A stretch of 64,000 bases of DNA from assembly GCA_014281115.1 (NCBI GenBank), contig JACONQ010000016.1, positions 434,001 through 498,000 of the forward strand, read 5' to 3'. Each line of letters begins with the position of its first letter. Position 1 is the stretch's first letter. Below the pieces are notes generated by a model that made no database searches, was not told where the DNA came from, and saw only the letters and a list, made by a program, of their open reading frames with translations. This document shows, in pieces, positions 42,245 through 52,068 of this stretch. Origin of the DNA: Laburnicola sp. R22_1 (lineage: Eukaryota; Ascomycota; Dothideomycetes; Pleosporales; Didymosphaeriaceae). A program made the translations under genes and the position numbers.

Positions 42245-43756
42245 ATGTCCGGGGCATCGCCTTTTGCGCCTCCTCCATCGCCATTCCAAGAGCCCTTCAT
42301 CAAAACACTGGATGTCGCTGCGAAACGCAATCACCAAGACGATCCGAATTACTATGCCAAGTACCCTCGCTCTTTGATCTCGACATCCACGGTCAATTCG
42401 TTTCAGACCGGAACTGGAGATAGTATCTACGACTCACTAGCTCCTCTTCTGGCAACCACAAACCATGAACTTATTCTCGTGACCTGTTTCTGGGCCCGCT
42501 CCTCGAGTCTCGATACGCTTAATGATATCCTACGGAAGCTATCCGAAAAGGCGATCCGCCGCGGAACCGAGAAGATCAAAGTGCGACTATGCTTCTCCTC
42601 GTCGTCACTGTTCCAGAAGCTATTCCACAAGCAATCCGTGACAGGCCAAACGTACCCTCCCAACGTATGGACTAAGCAACTGGGACTACCCGATCAGAAG
42701 GAGCTCTGTGGGTTGGATCTGGAGATTAAATCTATCTTTATCCTCCCATTCAGCGTCATGCATCCCAAATTCATCATAGTCGATCGGCAAACCGTTGTCC
42801 TGCCGTCCTGCAACATCAGCTGGGAAGAATGGTTCGAAGGCTGCATTACCTTTTCCGGACCTATCGTGGATCAGTTCACAAAATTCTACAACCTGTTCTG
42901 GGCTCGACAGGAGATGGCCGAACTACCAGACTCCGTTAGCGATGACGAAACGCCGTGGCACGCCAACGAGGTCAAAACAGATGATCTAGGCCACGCTCAT
43001 ATCGCCTCACACTTCTCCACCGCAGCCAAGCCATCAGATATCTCAAACGTCCAAACCATCTTTCTACCCAGCCCGCACCGTCGAAATCCGCACTTCCGCC
43101 CCTTTACTTCATCAGACAAGATCAGCGCACCACCCACCCCGCTCAACGCATTCGTTCTCACTCTGTTAGCCAAAGCCGAGAGGACCATACGTATTCAAAC
43201 GCCGAACCTCACATCCCCGCCCGTTCTCTCGTCCATCCTCAAAACCCTCACGCGAGGCGTCAGCGTCACCATCCTAACGTCCGCCAAACTCATGATACTC
43301 GAGCAACTCGTGACAGCCGGCACAACAACATCGCGCTGCGTCAACAAGCTCATCAAGCGCTACAAAGCTCTCAGCCGACCTACTCGCGATCCCCTTAGCG
43401 ATGAGGAGGCAGCACTCCCCATCTCTCGACCAGGGCGCTTGCAGATATCGTACTTTGCGCCAATGGGAGGAGCGGGTGAACCGCAGCAGTCTCATATGAA
43501 GATGATGATGGTGGATGGCGAGGTGCTCGTGTTGGGGTCGGGGAATCTGGATCGCGCGAGTTGGTTCACAAGTCAGGAGCTGGGGGTTGCGTTCTTTGAT
43601 GAAGAGCTAGTAAAGAGGGTGGAAAGCGTGGTGGACCAGGCGATGGAGGGGAGATCAAAGCTTGTCTTTGATAGTGGAGAGGTGTCTCCGTCATTGTCAT
43701 CAATGAGTAGCGCTATGGATAACTTCCGTAGCGTGTTTTTACCCCCCTGTATGTAA
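42245..43756 (+). CDS. Phospholipase D superfamily protein
   Basis: Single exon, 503 codons from ATG 42245 (MSGASPFAPPPSP). Two HKD-type motifs: HPKFIIVDRQ followed by CNISWEEWFEG, and HMKMMMVDGEVLVLGSGNLD followed by RASW. Each domain has the HxK(x)4D core and a downstream N. The intervening part and FWARSSSLDTLNDIL are typical of a fungal PLD-like family of unknown substrate, closer to the endonuclease/cardiolipin-synthase branch than to classical PLD. No transmembrane segment or presequence is evident. Confidence 0.83.
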   Translation: MSGASPFAPPPSPFQEPFIKTLDVAAKRNHQDDPNYYAKYPRSLISTSTVNSFQTGTGDSIYDSLAPLLATTNHELILVTCFWARSSSLDTLNDILRKLSEKAIRRGTEKIKVRLCFSSSSLFQKLFHKQSVTGQTYPPNVWTKQLGLPDQKELCGLDLEIKSIFILPFSVMHPKFIIVDRQTVVLPSCNISWEEWFEGCITFSGPIVDQFTKFYNLFWARQEMAELPDSVSDDETPWHANEVKTDDLGHAHIASHFSTAAKPSDISNVQTIFLPSPHRRNPHFRPFTSSDKISAPPTPLNAFVLTLLAKAERTIRIQTPNLTSPPVLSSILKTLTRGVSVTILTSAKLMILEQLVTAGTTTSRCVNKLIKRYKALSRPTRDPLSDEEAALPISRPGRLQISYFAPMGGAGEPQQSHMKMMMVDGEVLVLGSGNLDRASWFTSQELGVAFFDEELVKRVESVVDQAMEGRSKLVFDSGEVSPSLSSMSSAMDNFRSVFLPPCM

Positions 43757-43856
43757 TGTAATCCAAACGCGGAGCACTAAGTCGGTGGAGTTTATTCTCT
43801 CACCAAGTCCAGTAAATAACACCAAGCGTCCCAAATCCGCTTCGGTGTCTTTCTTT

Positions 43857-44328
43857 CTACCGACACTCGTTCCTGACTGGCACCTCCTCGCAGCCCTCCT
43901 CCTCACAACTCGTCTCACACTCGAACCCCCGCCTCACAAACACTCTGTACGACTCATCTTCCTCCCTGCCTCCTACTATATTCCTCCATTCCACCCTGTA
44001 TTGATCCGTTCCGTTGAAGTCTGCGCCGTTAGCGCGGTAGCCTGCCTGGCACATACAGAAATATTGACTGCGGTGAAGTGTTAGTGGGGAGGAAGGAGGC
44101 TGGGAAGTGAGGGTGACAGTACCCATAGTTGGAGAACGAGCCGTAGCCCGGTCCGACGGGGTCGAAGAGGGTGCATATTTCGCGCGGCTGTTAGGGTTGA
44201 CGATGCTGTAGGCGAAGGGGCTGCTGGGAGATGCAGGGTTCGATGCAGGCGGGTGGTGGTGCGGGTTGGGGGGTTGCGGAGGCGAAAAGAGGGAGGAGCG
44301 TGGTGAGGAGGACGGTTGTGGGATGCAT
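43857..44328 (-). pseudogene. Small secreted cysteine-rich protein with an in-frame stop
   Basis: The ATG at 44328 opens a clear signal peptide (MHPTTVLLTTLLPLFASATP) followed by CIEPC. The frame meets a TAA after QHRQP, then continues in the same frame as QPREICTLFDPVGPGYGSFS, and a phase-2 intron (GTACTG at 44122 to CAG at 44068) joins to QYFCMCQAGYRAN and an exon ending NECR. The last exon is rich in cysteine and acidic residues. The continuity on both sides indicates one gene with a single stop. A 14-nt intron is too short to explain it. Whether it is a real pseudogene, a recoded form or an error cannot be told here. Fungal proteins of this size and cysteine content are often secreted effectors or wall proteins. 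Confidence 0.55.
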
Positions 44329-45206
44329 GGTGAGAAGAGGAGTTCTTTGTGTGGGTTTTTTGGATTGGGATTTTAGGGTTGAGGGATGTGGGAGTGATTG
44401 TAGGTCTTGCGCGGGCTTTTGTATTCCGGGCTGGAAGAGATAGGTTGGGATGTTGGCGATGGCTTGAAGCCGTGGGCGTTGTTGTGGGATTGTTGTGACA
44501 TTGGGATGGCCGCCTCTTCTATGTCGAGTCGAATGGATTCGGTGAAGCTGTTTACCTTGGGGAATGGGCGCCGCGGGGCGGAAACCATGGGATCCGAGAG
44601 TCTGATGTATGACTTTCCCATCTTGGGCCACCACAGCTCGCTACACGGTGGGTTGGTATCATCAGGATGGACAGGGCGAGTCGTACCCGGCGCCGCAAAC
44701 GGATCTCCAAACACACGGATAATTTCCCACCCTCACAACACACAATCAGCAAAGGACACGACGTAGCAAGCCTGCAACGGAGAGATGCTCCAGTGAGGGA
44801 TTGTACCAGTAGCGGAGGACCGTTGTGCTCATCACTCAGAATAGCGGCCAGAGGCCTAACCCGACCATGGCGTAACAGATTTTCATTGACTGCAGAAAAG
44901 TAAAGAATGGCTGATCTCTTTACAGGCCCTGAAAACAAGCTGGTACGTGACATGCCATGTGCACCCCAAGAACGATCCAACTCGCTGATTGCCCCCGGTG
45001 GTCTTAAAACAAGAAGAAAAACGGACAGCTTGTTGGTTGTAACGATTGTCAAGTAGCCCATGAAGACCACCCCCGGACCGGTTCTATCCCCCGCATTCCA
45101 ACAAAAGACCGTGTTATCTCTCCAAACAACTGAGCCCCTTTCATCGTTCCGCCGTCATCGTGTGCGATCCTCCGCACACCTTCAGTTTCTCAATAGGTGC
45201 AGCAAC
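44329..45206. other. Intergenic region, no gene seen
   Basis: Open frames on both strands lack recognisable domains and codon-like structure. Presumed promoter of the broken secreted-protein gene and 3' region of the next one. Confidence 0.45.
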
Positions 45207-45493
45207 CTACGAGCAGTACTGGATGAGGCAGTTGATGGTGCAGGCAAAGGCGGGAGCGAGGATGCTGCAGTAAGAAGTGCAGTCCTGGTACCCGTGGAGG
45301 TTCTTGCAAGCAGCGCCCGCCTTAGCAACTGTTTAGAGACGACCGTTAGCTGGAACACGACTTTTCTTTACGCAATGAATGGATAAGAGAAAAAAAGTGT
45401 TTGCGTACCGAAGACCTTCTCCTCGGTGGCAGCGCCAGTAGGGGCGGCAGTGGCCGCAACGGCGAGGGCAGCGATGATGGTAGCGAAACGCAT
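45207..45493 (-). CDS. Small secreted six-cysteine protein (effector-like)
   Basis: Two exons, 45493-45409 and 45328-45207, joined in phase 1 (GTACGC...AACAG), give 68 residues plus stop. The first about 17 residues are a signal peptide (MRFATIIAALAVAATAA), then PTGAATEEKVF, then a mature domain with exactly six cysteines spaced C-x8-C-x3-C-x8-C-x3-C-x4-C, ending in QYCS. Even cysteine number and small size suggest three disulphides in a secreted protein. No named family is recognised. It is too short and spliced for simple open-frame detection. Candidate apoplastic effector or antimicrobial/wall protein. Confidence 0.75.
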
Positions 45494-46502
45494 GGTGGTG
45501 GCTGGTAGGTAATCCGAAGGATAATAGTCTTTTGAAACGGCGTGGGTGGTTCGGTGTTTTGAAGGTACTCGAGGCTTGATGGTGAGAGTGTGAGTTGTTG
45601 TACACGACGCAAGACAGCTTTATATACACGTTTTCAATCTCGTTTCGCAAATGTAGTCCCTCGACCGTATGTATGTAGTTAGACGTCTCCCTACACGTAG
45701 TGTAGGAACTCGGCTACGTCTACGCGATGGCTCGGCAAACAGTACACCTACACCCAACACGACCCCTCGTCAGACGGCCTACACGCAGGATCGCCAAAAG
45801 AAAAAGAAAAAGTAAACTAGACTCCTACCTACGCCCATTGAGGAAAATGGTACGGGTGGGGGATTGTATGACGGGCTAAAAATTTGTGTATAAGCGCGGA
45901 GAAAGTACACACGCGACGCATAAAGGATTGGCGCTACCATCCCGTACTTCCTGGGACGGTATACTGTGGTCGCGCGAAGGAGCGCCAAAACACAAAATTA
46001 ATAGCATCCCTTCCGTCGCGGCCTGGAGGGGAGGTTGATTCTGGGTCCACCAATGGAAATGTGGAGGATGGTCGTCTATTCTAGACAGCGTGTGTACTGG
46101 GGGACGGATGGTGCGCGACTATCATCACCTGGTTGGGGATACGGGCTAGCATTTTACCATCTCGTGCGAAAGCAAGCGCAGGTAGGCTACCAAGTCGTAC
46201 GAAAGAGGGGGACGGGTTAGCAAAGGGTTGATTCTGAGGAGCTGCGAGATGAGGCGCCCTGATGGGAGTACCTGCCCGCGCAAGTATTCGTTGCTCTTGT
46301 TTTCGAAACTGTGGTTGTACGGATTGTCAAGTTCTTGTAATTTGTAAATGGTTGAGTTGAGTGTTCATGGATATGGAGGGATGAATGCAGAAATGCTTTT
46401 TACACGTAAACAATACCGTATCACATCTACTGCAGCGCTGTGCCTAGAAGGTACAATGCATGTCCTTCAAGCCGCTTACGTCGATGAGCTAGAACGAAGT
46501 GT
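45494..46502. other. Intergenic region, no gene seen
   Basis: About 1 kb. A few short open frames are not convincing. The 5' part should hold the promoter of the six-cysteine protein gene. Confidence 0.45.
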
Positions 46503-46779
46503 GTGCATAACGGTCTTTGAGGTAACAGCAACCAGTGACCACATGCAAACGCTCCCGGCTCTACGACCAGCAGCCGCCGTCAAACTGTAACGGCATCTTC
46601 CGTTGTGGAGAACCGGCTAGGGCGGGAAAGATAATGTTACTGTTCTTGACGAAGCGAGTGCATAACAGTCTTTGACGTAACAGCAACCAGTCCCGGCTCT
46701 ACAGCCACTAGCTGCTGTGAAACTGCAGCGGCACCTTCCGTTGTGGAGACCCGTGTAGGGCGGGAAACATAATGTTACT
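46503..46779 (+). repeat. Direct duplication, about 120-140 bp, two copies
   Basis: 46503-46641 and 46659-46779 share TGCATAAC, TCTTTGA, GTAACAGCAACCAGT, CCCGGCTCTAC and CTTCCGTTGTGGAGA blocks, and both end in AATGTTACT. The second copy lacks about 20 bp. Confidence 0.8.
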
Positions 46780-46796
46780 TTTGTGGACGGTCTGAA

Positions 46797-47190
46797 GATT
46801 CCTTCAGAGACTTGCACGTGCAATTCCACCTATGGGTATTGACTGTGGTGTTGAGGTGTTCGTTTACAGCACTAAGGACGCTTTAACGCTGTCAAAGAAG
46901 ACTCCTAGACGCACTGACGATTCCTTCAGAGACCAATTGACCTCCAATTCCACCTATGAATTGGCTACAATCTTGAAGTGTTCGTTTACAGCATTAAGAA
47001 GGCTTTTCCACACTATTTTCCTGGACACGCCGTCAAAGAAGACCCTAGACGCACTGATGATTCCTTCAGAGCTAGAGACCTGCAATTTCACCTATGAATT
47101 AGCTACAATCTTGAATCGTTCGGTTACAGCATTGAAGAGGCTTTGAACACGTCATTTCATTTTCGTGGATAAGCCGTCAAAGAAGACATT
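46797..47190 (+). repeat. Tandem repeat, three copies of about 120-140 bp
   Basis: Units start with GATTCCTTCAGAG at 46797, 46919 and 47059, and share AATTCCACCTATGAATT, CTACAATCTTGAA, TTCG(T/G)TTACAGCA and GTCAAAGAAGA blocks. No open frame is conserved among them. Confidence 0.8.
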
Positions 47191-47198
47191 GCTTCAAA

Positions 47199-47311
47199 TA
47201 GTGATGGGCCTTTTATGCAATAGTAATTACTATTTTGCTAAGATAGTAATTACTATTATATAAAAGGCCTATTACTACTATATAATATTACTATCGAATC
47301 GCCCATCACTG
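47199..47311. mobile_element. 113-bp hAT-like MITE with perfect 8-bp target duplication
   Basis: Ends: TAGTGATGGGCC on the left and GCCCATCACTG on the right, inverted to each other; flanked by identical GCTTCAAA at 47191-47198 and 47312-47319. The interior is very AT-rich with palindromic AATAGTAATTACTATT blocks and no coding capacity. TIR sequence and 8-bp duplication are typical of the hAT superfamily. Confidence 0.9.
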
Positions 47312-47319
47312 GCTTCAAA

Positions 47320-47781
47320 GTCCTGTAATTCCACCCGTAAAAGCTTGAGTTGACTATAAACGAATCAGAATCGATAAACTTTAGATATTAGATATCATAT
47401 TCAATCGTTCATTTACAGCACCGAGGAGAAGTAAGAACTCCGGGCCGCACGCGGACCGTAACAGTATAAGTGGATACGCGCAAATTCGGCCGGTATAGAG
47501 CCGTTCGCATTCGGCTATCCAAACTAAAAAGTCCCACATCCATCAAAGAAGATCTCTCTCGCACGTATACTTTCTCCACACCGTATGTGCAGTCCAGTGT
47601 CGCTACGGTATTGCGGAGCTGCTCGGTTGCAGAACCATGCATCCGGTTGGGCTGCGACGTGGTCGTTTGTCAAGATCAGAGTTTTTTTTACCGTCACATG
47701 TTCTGGCGTGCCTCGTTCTTTTCAAGTTGTTGGAGTCTGGCGGCAGATTACCAGTATTAGCTTGCGATTACTTAGCGATTA
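47320..47781. other. Gap between MITE and transposon
   Basis: No gene. The last bases, TTAGCGAT before the TA target, resemble the GTTAGCGATTG on the other side of the adjacent transposon. Confidence 0.4.
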
Positions 47782-49909
47782 CCGTGTTCGTGCGCGTAAC
47801 GGGCCACGTCGCGTAACGGGCCACGAACAACATGCTCACCACCACAAAGATGAGGTTATTGTAACAGCTATAATAGCTCTTTTAACGAGATTTTTTGGTG
47901 GAGAGACCCGTAACATGCTCGCGATTGATTTGTATTATCTATATTTGCGTGGAACGTTGATGGTGCGGCCACGAGAGTTGATTTTGGGTGGAGCAGCTGG
48001 TGCAGCTTCTGGCGACTCCCTGACAGCTGCAGTACCGCGCGCGCGTCTCTTGGGCTCACGCTTTGCTGAGGGCGCTCTTGAGGCTTTGCGCTTACCCGTT
48101 TGGGCAGTTTTAGATGCTCTCTTAGTGTTTTGGGCCTCGATTCTGGCCGCGCGAGCAGCTGCCTGTTCGGCCTTCAGCTGATCTCTCACCACTTTGGCTC
48201 TCTCTCTCGCCACGCGTCTCTCCTCAGCCTCTTGCTCTCGGAGGAGCTTAGCAGCAGCTTGAAGCTCCTTCCTGTTCGCCTTTGCAAGCTGCTCCTCATG
48301 CTCTTGGTGTTGTACTACTGCCTCACGTGCACGTGCCTCTCTCAGCTTGCGCGGTGACCAGAAGACAGCACCACCATGGTACTCCTCGCGCTGCTGCAAG
48401 TCGAGAGGTTTGCCGCGCTTTTTGTGCCTCCTCTTAACAGTAAGAGCCTCTCTCAGGCCGTTATTCTTATGGTGTAGCAGCTCGTTTTGAGCTGCGAGTG
48501 AGTGGAGCGTTTGAGAGAGCGTCTTGGAGTCCTCCGCGGCAGTATCCCTCACTGCAGAGCGTACGAGACGCTCCATGTGACGCCAGTCGCTCTCTTTGGG
48601 TGCTGGGGGACATGCTTCACCTCCTCTATGCTCGCTGGAGCCCTCTCTCTCGAAGCGTTTGAGTATAGCCTCTGGCTCCATGGGCTATATGCCAGTGGCT
48701 TCAAAGGAATTGAGGATCGTCTCTGTCGTGAAGGCAGACTGCCAGGCACCCCAGAACAATGGGAAGAAGTCTCCCTTCGTGACTGGGATGAGCCCTTGGC
48801 TCCTTTGGAGGTGGCTGGAGAGCTCCTTGAGTAGCTACTTGAGAGAGGCTTGAAGCAAACAACATCGAGTGGCTGAAGCGTGTGAGTAGAGTGAGGGGGA
48901 AACACGGCCAGGAGTATACGATGGGAGTCGCAGTAGTCGATAAAGTCCTTTGTGAGGTGACTGCCATGGCCGTCAAGTATGAGGAGACGCCAGTCCCTCC
49001 CGCGACGCGCTTTCTGCTTCGTACAGCGATCGAATACCTGCTCTAGCCACGCCAATCCGATGTCGTTGTTCGTCCATCCTGACGGAGATGAAGCCACAAA
49101 GACGTCGTGTTGCCCGGCTTCAATGGCGGCCACCCATGAGGCCTGCAGTGAGCTGTTCGCCGACTGGTAGATGAGGCCGGGCGAGAGAGCACTCCCATCT
49201 GCGCAGACGGCTGCCAGGAGGGTGATCCACTCACGAGAGCCATCTTGGAGAGCTGCAGTGACCTCCCTACGCTCCCACATCCGACGGCTGAACACTCGTT
49301 TGGAGCGGCTGAGTACACCGATCATGAAGCCCTTCTCATCCATATTGTATATATGGCGAGGCTCCAAGCCGTACTGAGTGAGCTTGGAGTGTAGCAGCTT
49401 GAAGTACGCCTCGTACTTGTCCTTAGAGTCGGCTCTGTGGCGTGTGGCGTCCATCCCGAGGGTGTATTTAGAGGTGAGATGCTTATGGTTTTGGCTCAAG
49501 AAGCGCGTAACCTAGGCATTAGAGGCGCTCTTGGAGGAGATCTCAGAGGCGAAATTTCGTATCATCTCTCTTGTAGGTGGTAGCCCTCGCTTTGTTAAGC
49601 CTCCAATATACTCTACAAGCTCGTACTCTTGTTGTGGGCTGAGGAGTAGTTGATCGCGATGTTTGGCTTCCTGTGGGCGCTGACGACCTTGGTGTCTTTG
49701 AGTCAACGTAGTCTTTGGTACACCGAACTGACGAGCAATTGCGCGGTACGAAAAGTGTTCTCCTGGTTCTAGCGGATTAATTGCTGCAATCACGTCATCA
49801 ATCGGAGCCATAGTGGTGGAGTTACGACGCGTTAAAGTTGGTGGCTTGTCTGGTGTTTTGGTGTTCGTGACCCGTTACGCGACGTGGCCCGTTACGCGCA
49901 CGGACACGG
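47782..49909 (-). mobile_element. Pogo/Fot1-type transposon 1, nearly intact
   Basis: 2,128 bp, bounded by inverted repeats of about 46 bp starting CCGTG and flanked by TA at 47780-47781 and 49910-49911. Each end holds two copies of GCGTAACGGGCCACG spaced 17 bp apart (47794-47808, 47811-47825 at the left). The transposase is on the minus strand (49811 to 47935). Except for a TAG and a one-base frameshift it reads through. The extra-short end-to-ORF distance and a single long ORF are typical of Fot1-like fungal elements. Confidence 0.93.
47935..49811 (-). pseudogene. Pogo/Fot1 transposase, one stop and one frameshift
   Basis: N-terminus: MAPIDDVIAAINPLE with a Psq/HTH-like DNA-binding region (RQFGVPKTTLTQRHQ) and a second CENP-B-like helix region (GLPPTREMIRNFASEIS). 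A TAG at codon 100 (49512-49514) precedes VTRFLSQNHKHLT. The DDE catalytic core follows: IYNMDEKGF (first D), LLILDGHGSH (second D), THTLQPLDVVCF (third D). A one-base loss near 48836 (after FKPLSSSY) shifts the frame; the rest, MEPEAILKRFERE followed by a charged coiled-coil tail ending NVPRKYR, is open to 47935. Three intact tryptophan codons remain downstream. Copy is probably inactive but recently active. Confidence 0.9.
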
Positions 49910-49933
49910 TAGTTAGCGATTGCTTTACAATTA

Positions 49934-52066
49934 CCGTGGGTCACCACCTCGTGCACGGCCCCACCTCGTGCACGGCCAACACCAAATCTCCCGCACTTTC
50001 AGAATCGCTTTACACCACCAATATACACCCAATAGAGGCTGCCCTAGAGTCGTTAAAATTGCTAAAGCTTGGAGAGAAGCCTAATTATACTCAGACTGCG
50101 AAAAAGTACGGTGTTGATCAAACGTTGCTGTCGAAGCGTCACCGCGGGGTTATCGGCAGCTATACGGAGAAAGTCGATAATATGCGCCTTCTCAACTCTA
50201 CACAGGAAACTGAGCTCGTACAATATATTGATAAGCTCTGTGTACGAGGGCTACCACCTACAAGGGAGATGATACGGAATTTCGCAGCAGAAATAGCAGG
50301 AAAAGAGCCAGGAAAAAACTAGGTTGATCGCTTTATTGCGCGGCATCATATTGAGCTTGTATCTCGATGGGCATCCGGCATCAATTCCACACACCACAGA
50401 GCTAACTCTGCCTTCAAATACGCCCTATATTTTAAGCTCCTAGACCAGAAGATAACTCAGTACGATATTGAGGCTCGCAATATCTACAATATAGATGAGA
50501 AGGGCTTCTTAATTGGTGTGCTGTCAAAAATGAAGCGCGTGTTCTCCCGCCATTGATATGATCACGGAGGCGTGAAACAAGCACTCTAGGACGGCAACAG
50601 GGAGTGGATAACTACGATAGCCTGTATTTGCGCCGATGGTAGCTATCTTACGCCTGCGCTAATTTATCAGGCTGTTTCTAGCAAGATACAAGACTTATAG
50701 CTTTAAGATTTCGACCCTACAGAGCACAAAACCTTCTTTGCCTTATCGCCCAGTGGATGGACTAACAACAAGCTAGGGCTCGCATGGCTTGAACAGGTGT
50801 TTAATCGCGAAACAAAAGCAAAGGCAAGACAATTATATTGTCTACTTATCCTTAACAGCCATAGCTCACATATATCAATAGAGTTTATCAAGTTTTACGA
50901 CAACAATCGGATTCTTCTGGCCATCTATCCTCCCCACGCTACCTACACCTTGCAGCCGCTCAACGTCTGCCTTTTTAAGCCTCTATTAACTGCCTACTTA
51001 AACGAGCTCTCCAAGTTTATATATAGCTGCCAGGGCATCTCCGCGATTACAAAAAGAGACTTCTTCCGCTTGTTCTATAAGGCCTAGCATACAACGTTTA
51101 AGGAAAAGACAATCTTAACAGCTTTTCAAGTCACAGGGCTTTCGCTGTTAGACCCAGAGGCTATACTTAAGAAGTTTAAAATAGAGGAGACTAAGAGGCC
51201 CTCATCAAGCGATAGTACTACTTCCGTACTCAGCGCTTCAGATTGGAGAAAGATTGAGCGATTACTGCGCCAGGTAGTGGAGGATATCTACAATCGACGC
51301 TCCTAACAGCTAAGCCAGACGATTCACGTGATGGCTGTACAAAAACAGCTCCTCTAGCATAAAAACGAGCGACTTAGAGGGGCCTTTGTCAATAAGAAGA
51401 AGCGCTGTTAACGTAGCAGGCCTCTATTACTTAAGGCACCGCAGGAGTATAATAGTGGAGCTATATTCTAGTCGCCATCCAAAGTCAAGGACGCCCGCGA
51501 TCGCCAAGCACAAAAGGATGCTAACAAGCAGCTACTACAATAACAGAAGTCTAAGGAGATTAAGCGTAGGGAGCAGCAGAAGCAGGAGAAGGCTACTATG
51601 CTTGAAGAGAGGCAGCGCATAAGAGAGGTGGCCAAAGAAATACGCCTTTAAGAACAGCGCGAGAAGGCCGTGCAGCGCGAAGAAGCTAGGATCGCGCGCG
51701 AAGCCAAAAAGCAACTCCAACAAGATATACAATTCTCCAAAAAGGGTAATAGACGCCGTCAAAGGCCTTTGCACCACCTCCTCAAGTCGCTGAGGAGACA
51801 GAGGATGTTGGTGTGGATATATCATCTGTAGTTGATGTGGTGCCTACACCCGGCCCTGCCACGCGCACCCGCAAAGTACGCCTCCCACAGAGGTATCGCA
51901 CGTAGTTTATCGTTACCAATCAATCAAATAGGTCCTTAAAAGCCCTCCACTAAAAAATCTCGCGATAATACAATATATATGCGACTCTACAGCTGCAAAA
52001 GTTGTGGGTGTGGGCATCTGGAAACCGTGCACCAGGTGGGGCCGTGCACCAGGTGGTGACCCACGG
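49934..52066 (+). mobile_element. Pogo/Fot1-type transposon 2, RIP-like decayed
   Basis: 2,133 bp bounded by inverted repeats starting CCGTGGGTC, flanked by TA at 49932-49933 and 52067-52068. The left end has a perfect 17-bp tandem repeat (49944-49960 and 49961-49977, core CCACCTCGTGCACGGCC); the right end has the same arrangement (52025-52039, 52042-52056). It is head to head with transposon 1, 24 bp apart including both TA pairs. Orientation opposite, length almost equal, protein diverged. Confidence 0.92.
49957..51700 (+). pseudogene. Pogo/Fot1 transposase, many stop codons
   Basis: The open segment up to 50322 encodes the DNA-binding N-terminus (KKYGVDQTLLSKRHRG, GLPPTREMIRNFAAEIAG) and ends in a TAG followed in frame by VDRFIARHHIELVSRW. 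The catalytic core is recognisable across stops: IYNIDEKGF, CLLILNSHSSH and THTLQPLN-type YTLQPLNVCLFKPL. In the last two, the expected catalytic aspartates are asparagine, consistent with G-to-A mutation. Stops replace glutamine (CAG/CAA to TAG/TAA) and tryptophan (TGG to TAG) positions of the transposon-1 protein, the pattern of RIP-like CpA to TpA change. Confidence 0.88.
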
Positions 52067-52068
52067 TA

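Noticed and set aside
44552..45070. 172-codon minus-strand frame
   Set aside because: No domain or start support; it crosses a region that reads as ordinary intergenic sequence.
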